Origin: Dendrophyllia cribrosa
Taxonomy: Eukaryota > Cnidaria > Anthozoa > Scleractinia > Dendrophylliidae
NCBI GenBank assembly: GCA_024195265.1
Contig: JAJLRJ010000004.1
Span: 28,284,434-28,348,433, forward strand
Direction of reading: 5' to 3'
Length of the DNA stretch: 64,000 nt
The notes beneath the pieces were generated by a model. That model made no database searches and was not told the DNA's origin. It saw only the letters and a program-made list of their open reading frames with translations. The position numbers and the translations under genes were made by a program. Each line of letters starts with the position of its first letter. Position 1 is the stretch's first letter. Shown here piece after piece: positions 62,421 through 64,000 of this stretch.

Positions 62421-62441
62421 GTTTGTGATTTTCCCTGTTTG

Positions 62442-62968
62442 TCGCAGTCAGACATGTACAGTCAGTCAGTCAAACATGTACAGTCAGTCAGTCAGTCAAA
62501 CATGTACAGTCAGTCAGTCAGTCAAACATGTACAGTCAGTCAGTCAGTCAAACATGTACAGTCAGTCAGTCAGTCAGTCAGACATGTACAGACAGTCGGT
62601 CAGTGAGTCAGTCGATCAGACATGTACAGACAATCGATCAGGTACAGACAGTCGGTCAGTCAGTCAGACATTACAGACAGTCGATCAGTCAGTCAGCCAG
62701 TCAGACATTACAGACAGTCGATCAGTCAGTCAGTCGATCAGACATGTACAGTCGGTCAGTCAGTCAGCTAGTCAGACATTACAGACAGTCGATCAGTCAG
62801 TCAGTCGATCAGACATGTACAGTCGGTCAGTCAGTCAGCCAGTCAGACATTACAGACGGTCGATCAGTCAGTCAGTCGATCAGACATGTACAGACAGTCA
62901 ATCAGTCAGTCAGTCGATCAGACATGTACAGTCAGTCAGTCAGTCAGCCAGTCAGACATTACAGACAG
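62442..62968. repeat. CAGT array with CATGTACAG higher-order units
   Basis: GTCA units are punctuated every 20-60 bp by AACATGTACA, GACATGTACA or GACATTACA. The array starts about 20 bp after the exon 49 donor. The open Ser/Gln/Thr frame is a by-product of a 4-bp repeat without stops. Confidence 0.95.
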
Positions 62969-62970
62969 TC

Positions 62971-63416
62971 GATAGCGCTGAACGGCAATGGAATGTCAAA
63001 CACGATGGAATGTCAAGATTTTTCATTGTTACAACTAGTGATCTCATTGGCCTAGACTAAAAAACCGCTAAAAAGTTAAGGTTCAAGGTGCATTTTGTCT
63101 AATTTTTTTAAGGTTTCAAGTAATTTGAGACCCAATCGCACAACATACAATTTTTAAAAGAAATTGTATTTGGGGAACTTCATCAAAGAAGCAAAATTAT
63201 TAGCTATTGTCTTCTGCTATTCTGATTGGTTAAGCACAAACATTTCCTAAAATTTATTTGACGCAAATGGATTTTCTTTATTTTTATAATGAAATATAAT
63301 TATTAACCATCAGCTCCTCCTCTATTCTTGAAATCAAAGATATTCTATGTGGGAAAGAGCTAATACCGCAGAACAATGAAGTTTGCTATCGTTCTTATGT
63401 GGAACAATACTTAATT
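62971..63416. repeat. Dispersed 446-bp repeat, copy 2
   Basis: This second copy of 46914-47349 interrupts the CAGT array, which resumes at 63421. It carries a short internal duplication of the ACGATGGAATGTCAA word near its start. Confidence 0.9.
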
Positions 63417-63420
63417 TTAC

Positions 63421-63605
63421 AGAGAGTCGGTCAGTCAGTCATGTTCAGGCAGTCAGTCAGACGTCAGACGTGTACAGTCAGTCAGTCAGTCAGACATGTA
63501 CAGACAGTCGGTCGGTCAGTCAGTTAGTCAGGCATGTACAGACAGTCAGTCAGTCAGTCAGTCAAACCTTATGTCACTGACGGTATTGATTAGTTAGTCA
63601 GTCAA
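63421..63605. repeat. CAGT array, continuation
   Basis: The same GTCA and CATGTACAG units as at 62442-62968 resume after the inserted repeat. From 63606 to 64000 only plain intron is seen, with short GAGTACGAGTACGA and ACTCGTACTC words. Confidence 0.93.
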
Positions 63606-64000
63606 TCTTATATTACCATTAACATTAAGCGCTAAGGATTGCTTAGACTACTAATTTTAACAAGCTCTTTCAACTTTTGAAGTCAATTCTTATTAAGCAC
63701 GATGACTTCTCTGCGTAAATTCGTTTGGTAATAAAAACAAAATAGCGACGTTTAGATTCGAGTACGAGTACGAGATTGAGTACGACTTTCGAATTTCAAA
63801 CAAGAACTGTCGATCCTTCCCATTGCTGACCAGTGGATAAAGAGGCTCTAAGAATGAAATTGTTGGAACTTGCGATAAGTGGTTATCTAAAGCACGCGAA
63901 CTAGGTTTGAAAAGTCGTACTCGTACTCAATCTCGTTTCATTTCATTCCATAATCTGAAGCTTTGCAATGTAGCTAACGGTGTTTAACATGTCCTGGTAC

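Noticed and set aside
58339..59746. CRISPR array
   Set aside because: The host is eukaryotic, units are contiguous without unique spacers, and the array lies inside a TTAA element.
62416..63060. 214- and 175-codon Ser/Gln/Thr-rich plus-strand frames
   Set aside because: A pure GTCA repeat lacks stops in the plus frames, so long frames arise automatically. They begin inside the exon 49 donor and intron.

Overview
This is eukaryotic, animal DNA. Nearly everything that can be supported on the + strand belongs to one very large multi-exon gene, the orthologue of VPS13D, a bridge-like lipid-transfer protein. The window opens inside an intron after the N-terminal chorein region and closes inside an intron before the C-terminal region. 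I place 49 exons between 488 and 62420, about 9.64 kb of coding sequence or roughly 3214 residues. Reading phase is preserved across every one of the 48 junctions. All introns are GT-AG except intron 4, which has a GC donor (CAG|GCAAGT). The AT-rich introns, the many foldback elements, TTAA- and TA-flanked MITEs, tRNA-derived repeats, a Penelope-like element and frequent TACATGTA-type motifs suggest a cnidarian, probably an anthozoan such as a stony coral. That taxonomic call is an inference.

Layout. Positions 488-35843 (exons 1-32) encode the repeating beta-groove lipid-conducting rod, including a 1385-nt exon (18) and a 745-nt exon (19). Exon 9 carries a candidate phospho-FFAT motif for ER (VAP) binding. 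Exon 33 (38629-38816) is the ubiquitin-associated (UBA) domain that sets VPS13D apart from VPS13A, B and C. Exons 34-36 continue beta-groove sequence. Exons 37-49 encode most of the VAB adaptor-binding beta-propeller region (SHR-BD in Pfam), with its recurring conserved asparagines. The remaining C-terminal region lies downstream of the window.

Introns. They hold a dead Penelope-like retroelement (36440-37760), at least ten elements in eight terminal-inverted-repeat families with TTAA ends (piggyBac-type target sites), and a TA-flanked MITE family in three copies. They also hold near-perfect DNA hairpins, tRNA-like modules, microsatellites, and a striking array of 16 copies of exactly 88 bp inside one TTAA element (58265-59793). 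No second host gene and no transposase gene was found.

Most interesting: (1) a frame-compatible 159-nt candidate cassette exon at 57429-57587, absent from the orthologue-like exon 46-47 join; (2) two tandem copies of part of exon 12 that form candidate 108-nt symmetric exons; (3) the concentration of TTAA elements and the 88-bp array with higher-order structure; (4) a foldback element family whose central loop is inverted between its two copies.
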